A stretch of 64,000 nucleotides of DNA from Mesorhizobium sp. B2-1-1. GTDB taxonomy: Bacteria > Pseudomonadota > Alphaproteobacteria > Rhizobiales > Rhizobiaceae. The position numbers and the translations under genes are program-made. How positions within the stretch are numbered: position 1 is the stretch's first letter; each line of letters starts with the position of its first letter. The notes under the pieces were generated by a model. The model was not told the DNA's origin, ran no database searches, and saw nothing but the letters and a program-made list of their open reading frames with translations. This document shows, one piece after another, positions 1 to 9,945 of this stretch. The stretch is taken from the NCBI RefSeq assembly GCF_006442975.2, contig NZ_CP083954.1, positions 3,789,501 to 3,853,500 of the forward strand. The letters are read 5' to 3'.

Positions 1-43
1 GCAAAACCGGATCCGGCCTTGCCGAGCGCGCTTCAAATTGCTG

Positions 44-517
44 TTACTCGGCGGCCGCCTCTTGCGGCAGCTTGACCGAACCGCCGGCCTTTTCGATCTT
101 CTCGATCGCGGCCTTGGAGGCCCCGGCGACGTCAAAGGCGAGCTTCGCCTTGATATCGCCGTCCGACAGCACGCGCACGCCGTCCTTCACGCGACGGATG
201 ACGCCGGCGGCGACCAGCGCCTCGGCCGTCACGGTCGCCTTCGCATCGAGCTTCTTGGCGTCTACAGCGGCCTGGATACGGGCCAGCGAGACGACGGTGA
301 AGCTCTTGGCGAAGATGTTGTTGAAGCCACGCTTCGGCAGGCGCCGATAGAGCGGCATCTGGCCACCCTCGAAGCCGTTGACGGCGACGCCGGAGCGCGC
401 CTTCTGGCCCTTGACGCCGCGACCGGCAGTCTTGCCGGAACCGGAGCCGATGCCGCGGCCGAGACGCTTCTTCGAATGCGTCGCGCCGTCCTTGTCACGC
501 AGATCGTTGAGTTTCAT
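44..517 (-). CDS. rplO: 50S ribosomal protein L15
   Basis: L15 is a late-assembling protein of the large ribosomal subunit. The 157-residue product has the family N-terminus (MKLNDLRD), the Gly/Arg-rich loop with [15 protein letters not shown] near residues 20-34 that threads into 23S rRNA, and the [18 protein letters not shown] segment. Length is normal for the family. It lies 22 bp after rpmD on the minus strand, the usual spc order, and should be followed by secY just beyond the left edge. The start is the only ATG in good register. Confidence 0.97.
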   Translation of the reverse strand: MKLNDLRDKDGATHSKKRLGRGIGSGSGKTAGRGVKGQKARSGVAVNGFEGGQMPLYRRLPKRGFNNIFAKSFTVVSLARIQAAVDAKKLDAKATVTAEALVAAGVIRRVKDGVRVLSDGDIKAKLAFDVAGASKAAIEKIEKAGGSVKLPQEAAAE

Positions 518-539
518 CTTGCTTCTCCTGCGCCTGTGC

Positions 540-737
540 TCAGCCCTCGTCCACGACGCGGACGAGATGCTGGACGGCAGCGATCATGCCGCGCACGGAA
601 GGCGTATCTTCCAGCGTGCGCTGCTTGTGCATCTTGTTGAGGCCGAGGCCGACCAGCGTCGCGCGCTGTTCCTTCGGGCGGCGGATCGGCGAACCGATCT
701 GCTCAACGGTGATGGTCTTGGTTGCTTTCTTGGCCAT
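540..737 (-). CDS. rpmD: 50S ribosomal protein L30
   Basis: This is the small large-subunit protein L30, 65 residues from the ATG at 737, with the family core [25 protein letters not shown] and the conserved [19 protein letters not shown] lies two codons upstream in frame, but the ATG gives the family's usual MAKKATKT start and is preferred. It lies between rpsE and rplO in spc order, with short gaps on both sides that indicate co-transcription. Confidence 0.95.
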   Translation of the reverse strand: MAKKATKTITVEQIGSPIRRPKEQRATLVGLGLNKMHKQRTLEDTPSVRGMIAAVQHLVRVVDEG

Positions 738-761
738 GGTCAAAATCCCTGGTCAGATCGA

Positions 762-1325
762 CTATTCTTCAGCCGCGACGGCGGTGCCGCGGCGGGCCTG
801 AAGGGTCGAATACTTGATGCCGCGCGCGGCAGCCACATCCTTGGGATGCATCTGGCTCTTCAGCGCGTCGAAAGTGGCGCGAACCATGTTGTAAGGGTTC
901 GACGACCCCATCGACTTGGCGACCACGTCATGCATGCCGAGCGTCTCGAAGACGGCACGCATCGGGCCGCCGGCGATGATGCCGGTACCTTGCTTGGCGG
1001 CGCGCAGGAGAACACGGCCGGCGCCCCAGCGTCCCTCGACGTCGTGGTGCAGCGTGCGGCCCGAGCGCAGCGGCACGAAGATCATGTCGCGCTTGGCCGA
1101 TTCGGTTGCCTTGCGGATGGCTTCCGGCACTTCGCGCGCCTTGCCGTGACCGAAGCCGACGCGGCCCTTCTGGTCGCCGACGACGACGAGTGCTGCAAAA
1201 CCGAAGCGGCGGCCGCCCTTGACGACCTTGGCGACACGGTTGATGTGGACGAGCTTGTCGACCATGCCGTCATCGCGTTCTTCACGATCGCGGCCGCGGC
1301 CGCCATCCCTACGTTCCTGTGCCAT
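762..1325 (-). CDS. rpsE: 30S ribosomal protein S5
   Basis: S5 supports decoding accuracy and the head-body junction of the small subunit. From the ATG at 1325 it is 187 residues: a charged Arg/Asp/Glu-rich N-terminal extension, then the double-stranded-RNA-binding-like domain ([17 protein letters not shown]) and the C-terminal domain with [13 protein letters not shown]. The reading frame continues ten codons upstream, but the ATG at 1325 follows an AAGGA ribosome binding site and gives the standard start MAQERRDGG. It lies in spc order between rplR and rpmD. Confidence 0.95.
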   Translation of the reverse strand: MAQERRDGGRGRDREERDDGMVDKLVHINRVAKVVKGGRRFGFAALVVVGDQKGRVGFGHGKAREVPEAIRKATESAKRDMIFVPLRSGRTLHHDVEGRWGAGRVLLRAAKQGTGIIAGGPMRAVFETLGMHDVVAKSMGSSNPYNMVRATFDALKSQMHPKDVAAARGIKYSTLQARRGTAVAAEE

Positions 1326-1415
1326 ATCCTGTTCCTTGTTCTTTTCCGGAAGCACGGGTTGCTGAATGCCGACGCCTCATTGCGGGTCGCCGACGGTGAA
1401 AATCATCACTCCCTT

Positions 1416-1472
1416 GCATGATCCGTTTCGAAAAGTCTGCAACTTTCTGCCGACTTTCGGTCCGGATCAGGC
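1416..1472. repeat. Intergenic palindromic repeat between rplR and rpsE
   Basis: The 147-bp rplR-rpsE gap contains an imperfect inverted repeat that ends at the rplR stop codon. The outer arms are GATCCG and CGGATC, and the inner arms CGAAAAGTC and GACTTTCG flank a short loop. The core CGAAAAGTCTGCA recurs in the rplF-rplR gap at 1939-1951. It resembles the GCATGATC-type palindromes common between genes in Mesorhizobium. Calling it a repeat family is inference from this window only. Confidence 0.5.
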
Positions 1473-1832
1473 TTAGAAGCTCAAGCCGCCTTCACGAGCC
1501 GCCTCGGCCAGCGCCTTGACGCGGCCGTGATAGATGTACGGGCCGCGGTCGAAGACGACTTCCTTGACTCCCGCCTTGGCGGCACGCTCGGCGATCAGCT
1601 TGCCAATCGCGGCAGCGGCAGCGGTATCTGCACCGGTCTTGAGCGAACCCTTGAGGTCCTTCTCGAGGGTCGAGGCGGCAGCGATGGTGTGGCCCTTGGC
1701 GTCGTCGATGACCTGGACGTAGATGTTCTTCGACGTGCGGTGAACCGACAGGCGCGGACGCTCGCCGGCGACCTTCTTGATCTGGCGGCGGACGCGCTGC
1801 GCGCGGCGCTGAGTGGCTTCCTTGGTACCCAT
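1473..1832 (-). CDS. rplR: 50S ribosomal protein L18
   Basis: L18 binds 5S rRNA and joins it to the large subunit. The 119-residue protein has the basic N-terminus with repeated RR motifs and the core [20 protein letters not shown]. It ends with the family's [26 protein letters not shown]. Length and start are standard. It sits between rplF and rpsE, with 147-bp and 139-bp gaps that are long for this operon and carry palindromic sequence. Confidence 0.97.
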   Translation of the reverse strand: MGTKEATQRRAQRVRRQIKKVAGERPRLSVHRTSKNIYVQVIDDAKGHTIAAASTLEKDLKGSLKTGADTAAAAAIGKLIAERAAKAGVKEVVFDRGPYIYHGRVKALAEAAREGGLSF

Positions 1833-1929
1833 GATGGTCTTCCTTGCCTTCAGAAAACGGGGGCCGCCCTGTGCGGTAGGCGAAAGCGCCTCCCGCGACC
1901 GCTCCCCGCGGCGTTACACTTCCTGGCTT

Positions 1930-1964
1930 GGCCCCTTCCGAAAAGTCTGCACCTTCCCGGGGCC
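1930..1964. repeat. Short palindrome between rplF and rplR
   Basis: GGCCCC and GGGGCC arms enclose CCGAAAAGTCTGCA, the same core as in the palindrome beside rplR. In the transcript it can fold into a stem just downstream of the rplF stop. No U-run follows, so it is not a simple terminator. Confidence 0.4.
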
Positions 1965-1971
1965 AAACCCA

Positions 1972-2505
1972 CTACTTCTTCTTGCCTTCCTTGCGGACAA
2001 TCTTCTCGCCTGCATAGCGGACGCCCTTGCCCTTGTAGGGCTCGGGACCACGGTATTCGCGGATTTCCGCGGCCACCTGGCCGACCTGCTGCTTGTCGAT
2101 ACCGGCCACGGTGATTTCGGTCGGCTTCGGCACGGTGATGGTGATGCCTTGCGGCGTCTCGTAGACGACATCGTGGCTGAAGCCGAGCGCCAGCTGCAGG
2201 TTCTTGCCCTGCAAGGCGGCGCGATAGCCGACGCCGGTGATCTCGAGCTTCTTCTCGAAGCCGTCCTTGACGCCCTGCAGGATGTTGACGATCTGCGTGC
2301 GCGACATGCCCCACTTGGAGCGGGCGGTCTTGGACTGGTCGCGCGGCTCGACAGCTATCTCGCTGCCTTCCATCTTGACCAGCACTTCGTCGTTGACCAC
2401 GAACTTCAGCTCGCCCTTGGGGCCCTTCGCCGTCACGGTCTGGCCGTTGACGGTCGCGGTCACGCCCTGCGGCAGCGAAACGGGTTTCTTTCCAATACGA
2501 GACAT
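1972..2505 (-). CDS. rplF: 50S ribosomal protein L6
   Basis: L6 lies near the factor-binding site of the large subunit. The 177-residue product begins MSRIGKKPV and has the two duplicated L6 folds. It ends with the conserved [23 protein letters not shown], including the GKG(V/I)RY signature. It follows rpsH and precedes rplR in normal spc order, and the length matches the family. Confidence 0.97.
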   Translation of the reverse strand: MSRIGKKPVSLPQGVTATVNGQTVTAKGPKGELKFVVNDEVLVKMEGSEIAVEPRDQSKTARSKWGMSRTQIVNILQGVKDGFEKKLEITGVGYRAALQGKNLQLALGFSHDVVYETPQGITITVPKPTEITVAGIDKQQVGQVAAEIREYRGPEPYKGKGVRYAGEKIVRKEGKKK

Positions 2506-2542
2506 TTTGTTGTCCTCGTCACTTCTCTTGTTTCAGGTCTCT

Positions 2543-2564
2543 GTCTTCGGAACGATCCGAAGAC
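2543..2564 (-). other. RNA hairpin between rpsH and rplF
   Basis: GTCTTCGG and CCGAAGAC form a perfect 8-bp stem around a 6-base loop in the 92-bp gap before rplF. No U-run follows, so a processing or stability role is more likely than termination. Confidence 0.4.
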
Positions 2565-2597
2565 CGGATTCCATTTTTTCGGGATCACGCTGCCGGA

Positions 2598-2996
2598 TCA
2601 GAAGATCTGGCAGAGGATCTCGCCACCGACATTCTGTTCGCGCGCTTCGTGGTCGGCCATCACGCCCTTCGGCGTCGAAAGGATGGCGATACCGAGGCCG
2701 TTGGCGACATGCGGGATCGACTTGGCCGAAACGTAAACGCGGCGGCCCGGCTTCGAGACGCGGGCGATTTCGCGCACCACCGGCGCTCCGTCGAAATACT
2801 TCAGCTCAATCTCGATTTCGGACTTGCCGTTGTCGAAATCGGTCTGGCTGTAGTCGCGGATATAGCCTTCAGCCTTCAGCACGTCGAGGACGCGGGTGCG
2901 CAGACGCGAGGCCGGCGTCGACACGCTCGACTTCTTGCGGCCATAGGCGTTGCGGATGCGGGTCAGCATATCGCCGAGAGGATCGCTCAATGACAT
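2598..2996 (-). CDS. rpsH: 30S ribosomal protein S8
   Basis: S8 organises the central domain of 16S rRNA and in many bacteria represses spc operon translation. The 132-residue product starts [20 protein letters not shown] and carries the family C-terminal motif [21 protein letters not shown]. It follows rpsN by 12 bp. Autoregulation is known from E. coli and is not visible here. Confidence 0.97.
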   Translation of the reverse strand: MSLSDPLGDMLTRIRNAYGRKKSSVSTPASRLRTRVLDVLKAEGYIRDYSQTDFDNGKSEIEIELKYFDGAPVVREIARVSKPGRRVYVSAKSIPHVANGLGIAILSTPKGVMADHEAREQNVGGEILCQIF

Positions 2997-3008
2997 GTTA
3001 TGTCCTCC

Positions 3009-3314
3009 TTACCAGCTCGACTTGACCAGGCCCGGGATCTGGCCGTTATTGCCGAGATCACGAAGCGCGATGCGCGATACTTTGAGCTTGCGATAGTAGG
3101 CACGCGGACGGCCGGTGACTTCGCAGCGGTTGCGGATGCGGATCTTGGCCGAGTTGCGCGGCATGGCGGCAAGCTTGAGCTGAGCGCGGAAGCGCTCCTC
3201 CATCGGCTTGGACTGGTCCATGATGATCGCCTTCAGGGCAGCGCGCTTGGGACCGTACTGGTCGGCAAGCTTGCGGCGCCTGTTGTTCTTCTCGACTGAG
3301 CTGGTCTTTGCCAT
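3009..3314 (-). CDS. rpsN: 30S ribosomal protein S14 (zinc-independent type)
   Basis: S14 assembles late in the small-subunit head. At 101 residues it is the long form without the CxxC zinc motifs. The conserved core [24 protein letters not shown] and the C-terminal [11 protein letters not shown] are intact. It lies in spc order between rplE and rpsH. Confidence 0.97.
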   Translation of the reverse strand: MAKTSSVEKNNRRRKLADQYGPKRAALKAIIMDQSKPMEERFRAQLKLAAMPRNSAKIRIRNRCEVTGRPRAYYRKLKVSRIALRDLGNNGQIPGLVKSSW

Positions 3315-3341
3315 TTCAGATTTTTCCTTTTCTCGCTGCCG

Positions 3342-3920
3342 TTACTGGCGGAAGGGGAAGTTGAAGGCCTTGAGCAGTGCCCTGGCTTCGTCGTCCGTCT
3401 TCGCAGTCGTACAAACGATGACGTCCATGCCCCAGATCTGATCAACCTTGTCGTAGTTGATCTCCGGGAACACGATGTGTTCCTTGATGCCCATGGCGTA
3501 GTTGCCACGGCCATCGAAGCTCTTCGGATTCAGTCCGCGGAAGTCGCGGACGCGCGGCAGCGCGATGTTCACGAGGCGGTCAAGGAACTCGTACATGCGT
3601 TCCTTGCGCAGCGTGACCTTGGCGCCGATCGGCATCTTCTCGCGGACCTTGAAGCCCGCGATCGAATTGCGGGCGCGGGTGACGACGGCCTTCTGGCCGG
3701 CGATCATCGCCAGATCCTCGGCCGCGATCGAAGGCTTCTTCGAATCGCCGGTCGCTTCGCCAACGCCCATGTTCAGCACGATCTTGTCGATGCGCGGAAC
3801 CTGCATCTCGTTGTCGTAACCGAACTGCTCCTGCAAGGCCTTGCGGATGGTATCGTTGTAGACCTGCTTGAGGCGCGGCGTGTTCTGGGCAGTCGCCTGC
3901 TTGGTTTGAGCCTTAGCCAT
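3342..3920 (-). CDS. rplE: 50S ribosomal protein L5
   Basis: L5 binds 5S rRNA and contacts P-site tRNA. The ATG at 3920 gives 192 residues starting [12 protein letters not shown], slightly longer than the E. coli protein because of the N-terminal extension. The core [18 protein letters not shown] and the G(Y/F)xxK(E)HIVFPEI-type C-terminal segment are present. The frame is open further upstream, but that stretch overlaps rplX and has no L5 similarity. The start overlaps the end of rplX by 8 bp, which suggests translational coupling. Confidence 0.96.
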   Translation of the reverse strand: MAKAQTKQATAQNTPRLKQVYNDTIRKALQEQFGYDNEMQVPRIDKIVLNMGVGEATGDSKKPSIAAEDLAMIAGQKAVVTRARNSIAGFKVREKMPIGAKVTLRKERMYEFLDRLVNIALPRVRDFRGLNPKSFDGRGNYAMGIKEHIVFPEINYDKVDQIWGMDVIVCTTAKTDDEARALLKAFNFPFRQ

Positions 3921-4227
3921 TGATGACTTCTCCCGAGCGCTTGGCGACGCGCACCTTCTTGCCGTCCTTCTGGAAGATGAAGCCGACGCGGGTCGGCTTG
4001 CCATCCTTGGGGTCGGCCAGCGCGATGTTCGACAGCTGGATCGGCGCTTCCTTGGTGATGATCCCGCCCTCTTGGGACTGGGACTGCTTCTGGTGACGAC
4101 GGATCATGTTGACGCCGCGCACCAGCGCGGTGTCGTCCTTCGGCTGAACCGACAGGACTTCGCCCGAACGGCCCTTGTCCTTGCCAGCCAGCACGACGAC
4201 CTTGTCGCCTTTTCTAATCTTCTGCAT
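3913..4227 (-). CDS. rplX: 50S ribosomal protein L24
   Basis: L24 starts large-subunit assembly at the 5' end of 23S rRNA. The 104-residue product opens with the KOW motif [23 protein letters not shown] and has the conserved [11 protein letters not shown] segment. It overlaps rplE by 8 bp and follows rplN by 12 bp, so it is tightly embedded in the operon. Confidence 0.97.
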   Translation of the reverse strand: MQKIRKGDKVVVLAGKDKGRSGEVLSVQPKDDTALVRGVNMIRRHQKQSQSQEGGIITKEAPIQLSNIALADPKDGKPTRVGFIFQKDGKKVRVAKRSGEVING

Positions 4228-4239
4228 TGGTCCGGCTCC

Positions 4240-4608
4240 TTACAGCACTTCAGGCGCGAGCGAGATGATCTTCATGTGGTTCTTGGCGCGGAGTTCGCGC
4301 GGAACCGGTCCGAAGATACGCGTGCCGATCGGCTCTTTCTTGTTGTCGACGAGAACGGCCGCGTTCTTGTCGAAACGGATCACGCTGCCGTCCGGGCGGC
4401 GGATGTCCTTGGCCGTGCGAACCACGACCGCCTTCATCACATCGCCCTTCTTCACGCGGCCGCGCGGGATGGCTTCCTTGATCGACACCACGATGATGTC
4501 GCCTACGGAAGCGTATTTCCGCTTCGAGCCGCCCAGCACCTTGATGCACATGACACGACGGGCGCCGGAATTATCCGCGACGTCGAGGTTTGTTTGCATC
4601 TGAATCAT
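4240..4608 (-). CDS. rplN: 50S ribosomal protein L14
   Basis: L14 contacts the small subunit at the subunit interface. The 122-residue product has the invariant [23 protein letters not shown] segment near the N-terminus and ends [16 protein letters not shown], as expected. It is the first gene of the spc group and follows the last S10 gene, rpsQ, after an 85-bp gap that may hold a promoter or processing site. Confidence 0.97.
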   Translation of the reverse strand: MIQMQTNLDVADNSGARRVMCIKVLGGSKRKYASVGDIIVVSIKEAIPRGRVKKGDVMKAVVVRTAKDIRRPDGSVIRFDKNAAVLVDNKKEPIGTRIFGPVPRELRAKNHMKIISLAPEVL

Positions 4609-4693
4609 GACTGGCCGCCTTCTTCTTTTCTAACGGGACGGGTTCTTCACCCCTCCCCGGTCTGTCCAAAATTCGTTTGTTTACGCCCAGAGA

Positions 4694-4933
4694 TCAGGCT
4701 TGGTCCGAAGACACGACAATCCAGCGCTTGTCCTTGGAAATCGGCTTCGATTCCTGGATGAACACCTGATCGCCAACCTTGTGGGCGTTGTTCTCGTCGT
4801 GCGCCTTGTACTTCTTGGTCATGCGCACGGTCTTCTTCATCACGGGATGCGTGAAGCGCCGTTCGACCTTGACGACAACCGTCTTCTCGTTCTTGTCGCT
4901 GACGACGGTGCCCTGCAGAATGCGCTTTGGCAT
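4694..4933 (-). CDS. rpsQ: 30S ribosomal protein S17
   Basis: S17 is a primary 16S rRNA binder with an OB fold. The 79-residue product begins [26 protein letters not shown] and has the [19 protein letters not shown] motif. It lies directly after rpmC (11 bp), closing the S10 group. Confidence 0.96.
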   Translation of the reverse strand: MPKRILQGTVVSDKNEKTVVVKVERRFTHPVMKKTVRMTKKYKAHDENNAHKVGDQVFIQESKPISKDKRWIVVSSDQA

Positions 4934-4944
4934 GGTTTTCGTCC

Positions 4945-5145
4945 TTAAGCCTTCTTAGCCGCGGACTTTTCCGCAGCGATGGTCTTGATACGCGCAATGT
5001 CCTTGCGGACCTGCCTCACGCGCGCGGTCTTTTCGAGCTGGCCGGTCGCCTTCTGGAAGCGCAGGTTGAACTGCTCCTTCTTCAGGCTGGCCAGGTCGTC
5101 GGTCAGCTGGTCCTGGGTCTTGGTCCGGATGTCTTCGGCTTTCAT
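4945..5145 (-). CDS. rpmC: 50S ribosomal protein L29
   Basis: L29 is a small helical protein at the polypeptide exit tunnel, next to the SRP and trigger-factor docking site. From the ATG at 5145 it is 66 residues, starting [14 protein letters not shown] and containing [18 protein letters not shown]. The longer open frame upstream runs inside rplP and is not coding. The gap to rplP is 13 bp. Confidence 0.95.
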   Translation of the reverse strand: MKAEDIRTKTQDQLTDDLASLKKEQFNLRFQKATGQLEKTARVRQVRKDIARIKTIAAEKSAAKKA

Positions 5146-5158
5146 GATCAGCCCGTCC

Positions 5159-5572
5159 TTATTCTGCGATGCGCTGTACGAAGCGCGTCCTGACCGAGAG
5201 CTTGGCCGCGCCGAGACGCAGTGCCTCACGGGCGGTTTCTTCATTGACGCCGTCGATCTCGAACATGATCCGGCCCGGCTTGACGCGCGCCGCCCAGTAG
5301 TCGACCGCGCCCTTGCCCTTGCCCATGCGGACTTCGGTCGGCTTCGAGGTGACCGGCAGATCCGGGAAAATACGGATCCAGACACGGCCGGCGCGCTTCA
5401 TCTCGCGGGTGATCGCGCGGCGGGCCGCTTCGATCTCGCGCGCGGTGACGCGGTTCGGCTCAAGCGCCTTCAGCCCGAAACCACCGAAATCCAGGTTGGT
5501 GCCGCCCTTGGCGGTACCGTGGATGCGGCCCTTGAACTGCTTGCGGAACTTTGTGCGCTTTGGCTGCAGCAT
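5159..5572 (-). CDS. rplP: 50S ribosomal protein L16
   Basis: L16 helps place aminoacyl-tRNA at the A site. The 137-residue product begins [16 protein letters not shown] and has the [24 protein letters not shown] and [18 protein letters not shown] segments. Length is standard. It lies between rpsC and rpmC in S10 order. Confidence 0.97.
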   Translation of the reverse strand: MLQPKRTKFRKQFKGRIHGTAKGGTNLDFGGFGLKALEPNRVTAREIEAARRAITREMKRAGRVWIRIFPDLPVTSKPTEVRMGKGKGAVDYWAARVKPGRIMFEIDGVNEETAREALRLGAAKLSVRTRFVQRIAE

Positions 5573-5599
5573 CGTTCTAACTCCAAATTCCTAAATGTC

Positions 5600-6328
5600 T
5601 CAGGCGTTTTCGCGACGACGACCGCGTTCGCGATCACCACCACCACCGCCATGCGCATGATCGCCCTCGGTCGCGCGGCGCTCCGAAGCCATCGGGTCGT
5701 GCTCGAGGATCTCGCCCTTGAACACCCACACCTTGACGCCGCAGATGCCGTACGCCGTATTCGCCTCGGCCGTGCCGTAGTCGACATCGGCACGCAGCGT
5801 GTGCAGCGGCACGCGGCCTTCACGGTACCATTCCATGCGCGCGATTTCAGCGCCGCCGAGACGGCCCGAGCAGTTGATGCGGATGCCTTCGGCACCGAGG
5901 CGCATCGCCGACTGCACGGCACGCTTCATGGCGCGGCGGAACGCGATGCGGCGCTCGAGCTGCTGGGCGATCGACTGGGCGACCAGGGTCGCGTCGATTT
6001 CCGGCTTGCGCACTTCGACGATGTTGAGGTGCGTCTCGGACTTGGTCATCTCCATCAGCTTCTTGCGAAGCTTCTCGATGTCGGCGCCCTTCTTGCCGAT
6101 GATCAGACCCGGGCGCGCGGCATGGATGGTGACGCGGCACTTTTTGTGCGGACGCTCGATCACGACCTTCGAGATGGCAGCCTGCTTGAGCTCCTTCTCG
6201 AGGTACTTGCGGATCTTGATGTCCTCATGCAGCAGCTTGCCGTACTCGCCGGTGTTCGCGAACCAGCGCGAATCCCAGGTGCGGTTGATGCCGAGGCGAA
6301 GACCGATCGGATTGACTTTCTGGCCCAT
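5600..6328 (-). CDS. rpsC: 30S ribosomal protein S3
   Basis: S3 lines the mRNA entry channel. The 242-residue product starts [13 protein letters not shown], carries a KH domain with [16 protein letters not shown], and ends in a His/Gly/Arg-rich tail typical of rhizobial S3. Its ATG overlaps the rplV stop (TAATG), so the two are probably translationally coupled. Confidence 0.97.
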   Translation of the reverse strand: MGQKVNPIGLRLGINRTWDSRWFANTGEYGKLLHEDIKIRKYLEKELKQAAISKVVIERPHKKCRVTIHAARPGLIIGKKGADIEKLRKKLMEMTKSETHLNIVEVRKPEIDATLVAQSIAQQLERRIAFRRAMKRAVQSAMRLGAEGIRINCSGRLGGAEIARMEWYREGRVPLHTLRADVDYGTAEANTAYGICGVKVWVFKGEILEHDPMASERRATEGDHAHGGGGGDRERGRRRENA

Positions 6329-6717
6329 TATGCGGCCTCCCCTTTTTCTTCGACTTCACGAACGACGATCGTGAGGTGCGAGAACGGCTTCTCGATACGG
6401 CTGGCGCGACCACGGCCCCGGGCATGGAACCGCTTCATGACGATCGACTTGCCGACATAGGCTTCCGCCACGATCAGCGCATCGACGTCGAGGTCGTGAT
6501 TGTTTTCCGCGTTGGCGATCGCCGATTCCAGCGTCTTCTTGACCGTGCCGGAAATCCGCTTGGCCGAGAATTCCAGGTCGGAAAGCGCTGTCGCGACCTT
6601 CTTGCCGCGGATCAGCGCGGCAACCAGGTTCAGCTTCTGCGGGCTGATACGGATCGTGCGCAGTACGGCGCGCGCTTCGTTGTCAGCAAGCCTGCGCGGA
6701 GCTTTGGCCTTGCCCAT
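6328..6717 (-). CDS. rplV: 50S ribosomal protein L22
   Basis: L22 lines the exit tunnel with a long beta hairpin. The 129-residue product has [18 protein letters not shown] near the start and the hairpin sequence [26 protein letters not shown]. It lies 2 bp after rpsS and overlaps rpsC at the stop/start. Confidence 0.97.
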   Translation of the reverse strand: MGKAKAPRRLADNEARAVLRTIRISPQKLNLVAALIRGKKVATALSDLEFSAKRISGTVKKTLESAIANAENNHDLDVDALIVAEAYVGKSIVMKRFHARGRGRASRIEKPFSHLTIVVREVEEKGEAA

Positions 6718-6719
6718 GA

Positions 6720-6998
6720 TTATTTCCTCTTCGCCTTCTTATCCGCGCCGTGACCGTAATAGGTCCGCGTCGGAGCGAATTCACCGAACTTGTGACCGAC
6801 CATGTCCTCGTTCACCGAGACGGGAACATGCTTCTGGCCGTTGTAGACACCGAAGGTGAAGCCGACGAACTGCGGCAGGATGGTGGAGCGACGGCTCCAC
6901 ATCTTGATCACCTCATTGCGACCACCTTCACGAACCTTGTCCACCTTCTTGAGAAGGTAGCCGTCGATGAAGGGGCCTTTCCAAATAGAACGAGTCAC
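6720..6998 (-). CDS. rpsS: 30S ribosomal protein S19
   Basis: S19 lies in the 30S head and contacts S13 and the 50S subunit. The 92-residue product begins [12 protein letters not shown] and includes the family motifs [25 protein letters not shown] and [16 protein letters not shown]. It follows rplB by 16 bp and abuts rplV. Confidence 0.97.
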   Translation of the reverse strand: MTRSIWKGPFIDGYLLKKVDKVREGGRNEVIKMWSRRSTILPQFVGFTFGVYNGQKHVPVSVNEDMVGHKFGEFAPTRTYYGHGADKKAKRK

Positions 6999-7014
6999 TT
7001 GGCGTTACCTCTTC

Positions 7015-7848
7015 TTAGCTCTTGCGCTGATGGCGCGAGCGCAGGATGAACTTGTCGGTCGCCTTGTTGGACCGCGTCTTCTTGCCCTTGGTCGGCTTGC
7101 CCCACGGCGAGACCGGATGGCGGCCACCGGAGGTGCGGCCTTCACCACCGCCATGCGGGTGGTCGACCGGGTTCATGGTCACGCCGCGATTGTGCGGGCG
7201 CTTGCCACGCCAAACCGTGCGGCCGGCCTTGCCGTCGTTGATGTTGCCGTGGTCCGGGTTGGACACGGCACCGACGGTAGCCATGCAGGAGCCGTGAACG
7301 ACACGCTGCTCGCCCGAGTTGAGGCGCAGGATCGCCATGCCCTGGTCGCGGCCGACGAGCTGGGCGTAACCGCCAGCCGAACGGGCGACCTGGGCGCCCT
7401 TGCCCGGCTTCAGCTCGATGTTGTGGACGATCGTGCCGACCGGCATCGAGGCCAGCGGCATCGCATTGCCCGGCTTCACGTCGACCGCTTCGCCAGCCAC
7501 GATCTTGTCGCCTGCGGCAAGGCGCTGCGGAGCGATGATGTAGGACAGCTCGCCATCGTCATACTTGATCAGCGCGATGAAGGCGGTGCGGTTCGGATCG
7601 TATTCAATGCGCTCGACCGTGCCGACGACGTCGAACTTGCGGCGCTTGAAATCGATGATGCGGTACGAACGCTTGTGACCGCCGCCGATGAAGCGTGCAG
7701 TGATGCGGCCGTAATTGTTACGGCCGCCCGACTTGGTCAGGCCCTCGGTCAGACCCTTGACGGGCTTGCCCTTGTAGAGGCCCGAGCGGTCGACGATGAC
7801 CAGCTGACGGGTGCTCGGCGTTATCGGGTTGAATTTTTTAAGTGCCAT
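7015..7848 (-). CDS. rplB: 50S ribosomal protein L2
   Basis: L2 is a primary 23S rRNA binder close to the peptidyl-transferase centre. The ATG at 7848 gives 277 residues starting [15 protein letters not shown], the universal start. The catalytic-centre loop [15 protein letters not shown], containing the functionally important His, is intact. Upstream in-frame codons lie inside rplW. It follows rplW by 22 bp. Confidence 0.97.
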   Translation of the reverse strand: MALKKFNPITPSTRQLVIVDRSGLYKGKPVKGLTEGLTKSGGRNNYGRITARFIGGGHKRSYRIIDFKRRKFDVVGTVERIEYDPNRTAFIALIKYDDGELSYIIAPQRLAAGDKIVAGEAVDVKPGNAMPLASMPVGTIVHNIELKPGKGAQVARSAGGYAQLVGRDQGMAILRLNSGEQRVVHGSCMATVGAVSNPDHGNINDGKAGRTVWRGKRPHNRGVTMNPVDHPHGGGEGRTSGGRHPVSPWGKPTKGKKTRSNKATDKFILRSRHQRKS

Positions 7849-7870
7849 TGTCCTGTCCTCGCGGCCTTGC

Positions 7871-8164
7871 TCAGAGACCCGTCGCGACGTCGATCGACTG
7901 GCCATCTGCCAGCGTCACTACCGCCTTCTTGACGTCGCTCTGGCGGCCGATCGTGCCGCGGAAGCGCTTGATCTTGCCCTTGCGGACAAGCGTGTTCACG
8001 GCCATCACCTTGACGCCGAACAGCGCTTCGACGGCGGCCTTGATTTCCGGCTTCGACGCCTTCTTGGCGACGTTGAAGACGACCTGGTTCTGCTCGGAAG
8101 CCATGGTCGACTTTTCGGTGATCGCCGGGCTGACGATTACGTCGTAGTGACGAAGGTCGGTCAT
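7871..8164 (-). CDS. rplW: 50S ribosomal protein L23
   Basis: L23 forms the main docking site for trigger factor and SRP at the tunnel exit. The 97-residue product starts [20 protein letters not shown] and has the [19 protein letters not shown] segment. The ATG overlaps the rplD stop by 4 bp (ATGA), a coupling arrangement. Confidence 0.97.
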   Translation of the reverse strand: MTDLRHYDVIVSPAITEKSTMASEQNQVVFNVAKKASKPEIKAAVEALFGVKVMAVNTLVRKGKIKRFRGTIGRQSDVKKAVVTLADGQSIDVATGL

Positions 8165-8781
8165 TTAAAGCGCTCCTCGAGAGCCTCGACGGCGGCCTTC
8201 GAAAGGACCAGCGTGCCGCGGCGCAGAATGTCGTAGACGTTGATGCCCTGGATGGGCAGCACGTCGATGTTCGGGATGTTGGTCGCGGCCAGCTTGAAGT
8301 TCCGGTCGAGCTCGGCGCCACCAATCACCAGGGCGTTCGTCAGGCCCAGCGTCGCGAAATTCGCGATCAGCGCCTTGGTCTTTGCCTCGGTCAGCTTCAG
8401 CTCGTCGATGACGATGATCGACGCGCTCTTGGCCTTGGCCGAGAGAGCATGCTTGAGGCCGAGCGCGCGGACCTTCTTCGGCAGCTCGTGCTCGTGGCTG
8501 CGAACGACCGGGCCGTGAGCCTTGCCGCCGCCGCGGAACTGCGGAGCGCGTGCCGAATGGTGACGGGCGCGGCCCGTACCCTTCTGTTTGTACATCTTGG
8601 CGCCGGTGCGCGCGATCTCGGCGCGGCCCTTGGCCTTGTGCGTGCCCTGCTGCTTCTTGGCGAGCTGCCAGCGCACGACGCGCTGCAAAATGTCCTCGCG
8701 CGGATCAAGGCCGAAAATCTCCTCGGAGAGTTTCACCTTGCCGGCGTCCTTGCCGCCCAGCGTTGTGATCTTGAGATCCAT
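8161..8781 (-). CDS. rplD: 50S ribosomal protein L4
   Basis: L4 reaches into the exit tunnel and in E. coli autoregulates the S10 operon. The 206-residue product has the tunnel-loop segment [25 protein letters not shown], with the GTGRAR motif near residues 70-75. It overlaps rplC by 1 bp and rplW by 4 bp. Confidence 0.97.
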   Translation of the reverse strand: MDLKITTLGGKDAGKVKLSEEIFGLDPREDILQRVVRWQLAKKQQGTHKAKGRAEIARTGAKMYKQKGTGRARHHSARAPQFRGGGKAHGPVVRSHEHELPKKVRALGLKHALSAKAKSASIIVIDELKLTEAKTKALIANFATLGLTNALVIGGAELDRNFKLAATNIPNIDVLPIQGINVYDILRRGTLVLSKAAVEALEERFK

Positions 8782-9509
8782 TATTCCGCTCCCTCTGTGG
8801 CCGGAGCCTCATTCTTCGTGCCCATACCGGCAGCAACTGGGCGGATCGCGGCGGGCTTCGGCGCATTGGCCGGAAGCGCCACCTTGGCGGCGTCGCGAAC
8901 CAGGATCCACGCACCCTTCGACCCGGGAACCGCGCCGCGGATCAGGATCAGGCCGCGGTCGGCATCGGTCGAGACGATCTCGACGTTCTGCGTGGTGACG
9001 CGCGTGTCGCCCATGTGGCCGGCCATCTTCTTGCCCTTGAACACCTTGCCGGGGTCCTGGCGCTGGCCGGTCGAGCCGTGCGTCCGGTGCGAGACCGAGT
9101 TACCGTGGGTCGCGCGGCCACCACCCATGTGGTGGCGCTTGATGACGCCCTGGAAACCCTTGCCGATCGTCGTGCCGGTGACGTCGACCTTCTGGCCGGC
9201 GACGAAATGCTCGACGGTGATCTCGGCGCCGACATCGATCATGTTGTCGGCGGAGACGCGGAACTCGGCAAGCTTGGCCTTCGGCTCGACGGAAGCGGTC
9301 GCGAAATGGCCGCGCATCGCCTTCGACGTGTTCTTCACCTTGGCAAGGCCAACGCCGAGCTGAACGGCGGTGTAGCCATTCTTCTCCTGCGTGCGCTGCG
9401 CCACGACCTGGCAGTTCTCCATCTGGAGAACGGTGACGGGAACATGTTCCCCGGCATCGTTGTAGATGCGGGTCATTCCCACCTTCTTTGCAATCACACC
9501 TGAACGCAT
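8781..9509 (-). CDS. rplC: 50S ribosomal protein L3
   Basis: L3 is an early assembly protein that reaches the peptidyl-transferase centre. The ATG at 9509 gives 242 residues starting [16 protein letters not shown]. The conserved [23 protein letters not shown] loop, including the Gln methylated by PrmB in other bacteria, is present. The Ala/Pro-rich C-terminal tail is typical of rhizobia. An upstream in-frame extension does not resemble L3. Confidence 0.96.
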   Translation of the reverse strand: MRSGVIAKKVGMTRIYNDAGEHVPVTVLQMENCQVVAQRTQEKNGYTAVQLGVGLAKVKNTSKAMRGHFATASVEPKAKLAEFRVSADNMIDVGAEITVEHFVAGQKVDVTGTTIGKGFQGVIKRHHMGGGRATHGNSVSHRTHGSTGQRQDPGKVFKGKKMAGHMGDTRVTTQNVEIVSTDADRGLILIRGAVPGSKGAWILVRDAAKVALPANAPKPAAIRPVAAGMGTKNEAPATEGAE

Positions 9510-9570
9510 CGGTTCAATTCCTTTAGAGTTCCGGGCCAGGGGCACCGCCCCTTACCGCGCTCTCATTCCC

Positions 9571-9879
9571 TTAGAGCTTGATCTCGACGTCGACACCGGC
9601 GGCCAGATCGAGCTTCATCAAAGCATCGACGGTCTGCGGGGTCGGATCGACGATATCGAGCAGACGCTTGTGCGTGCGCATCTCGAACTGCTCGCGGCTC
9701 TTCTTGTCGACGTGAGGCGACCGGTTGACCGTGAACTTTTCGATCCGCGTCGGCAGCGGAATGGGGCCGCGGACGTTGGCACCGGTGCGCTTGGCCGTCG
9801 ACACGATTTCGCGCGTCGAGGCGTCGAGCACCCGGTGATCAAACGCCTTCAGGCGGATGCGGATATTCTGTCCGTTCAT
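9571..9879 (-). CDS. rpsJ: 30S ribosomal protein S10
   Basis: S10 is a 30S head protein and also NusE in antitermination complexes. The 102-residue product begins [19 protein letters not shown] and has the conserved [29 protein letters not shown]. It is the first gene of the S10 group, 66 bp after tufA, so this group appears to be read through from the str genes. Confidence 0.97.
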   Translation of the reverse strand: MNGQNIRIRLKAFDHRVLDASTREIVSTAKRTGANVRGPIPLPTRIEKFTVNRSPHVDKKSREQFEMRTHKRLLDIVDPTPQTVDALMKLDLAAGVDVEIKL

Positions 9880-9945
9880 GCGTCACTTCCTTGTTCTGGC
9901 GCGGCGCGGGCACCCGCGCCCGCGACAGATCGGTTTAAGTCCAAA

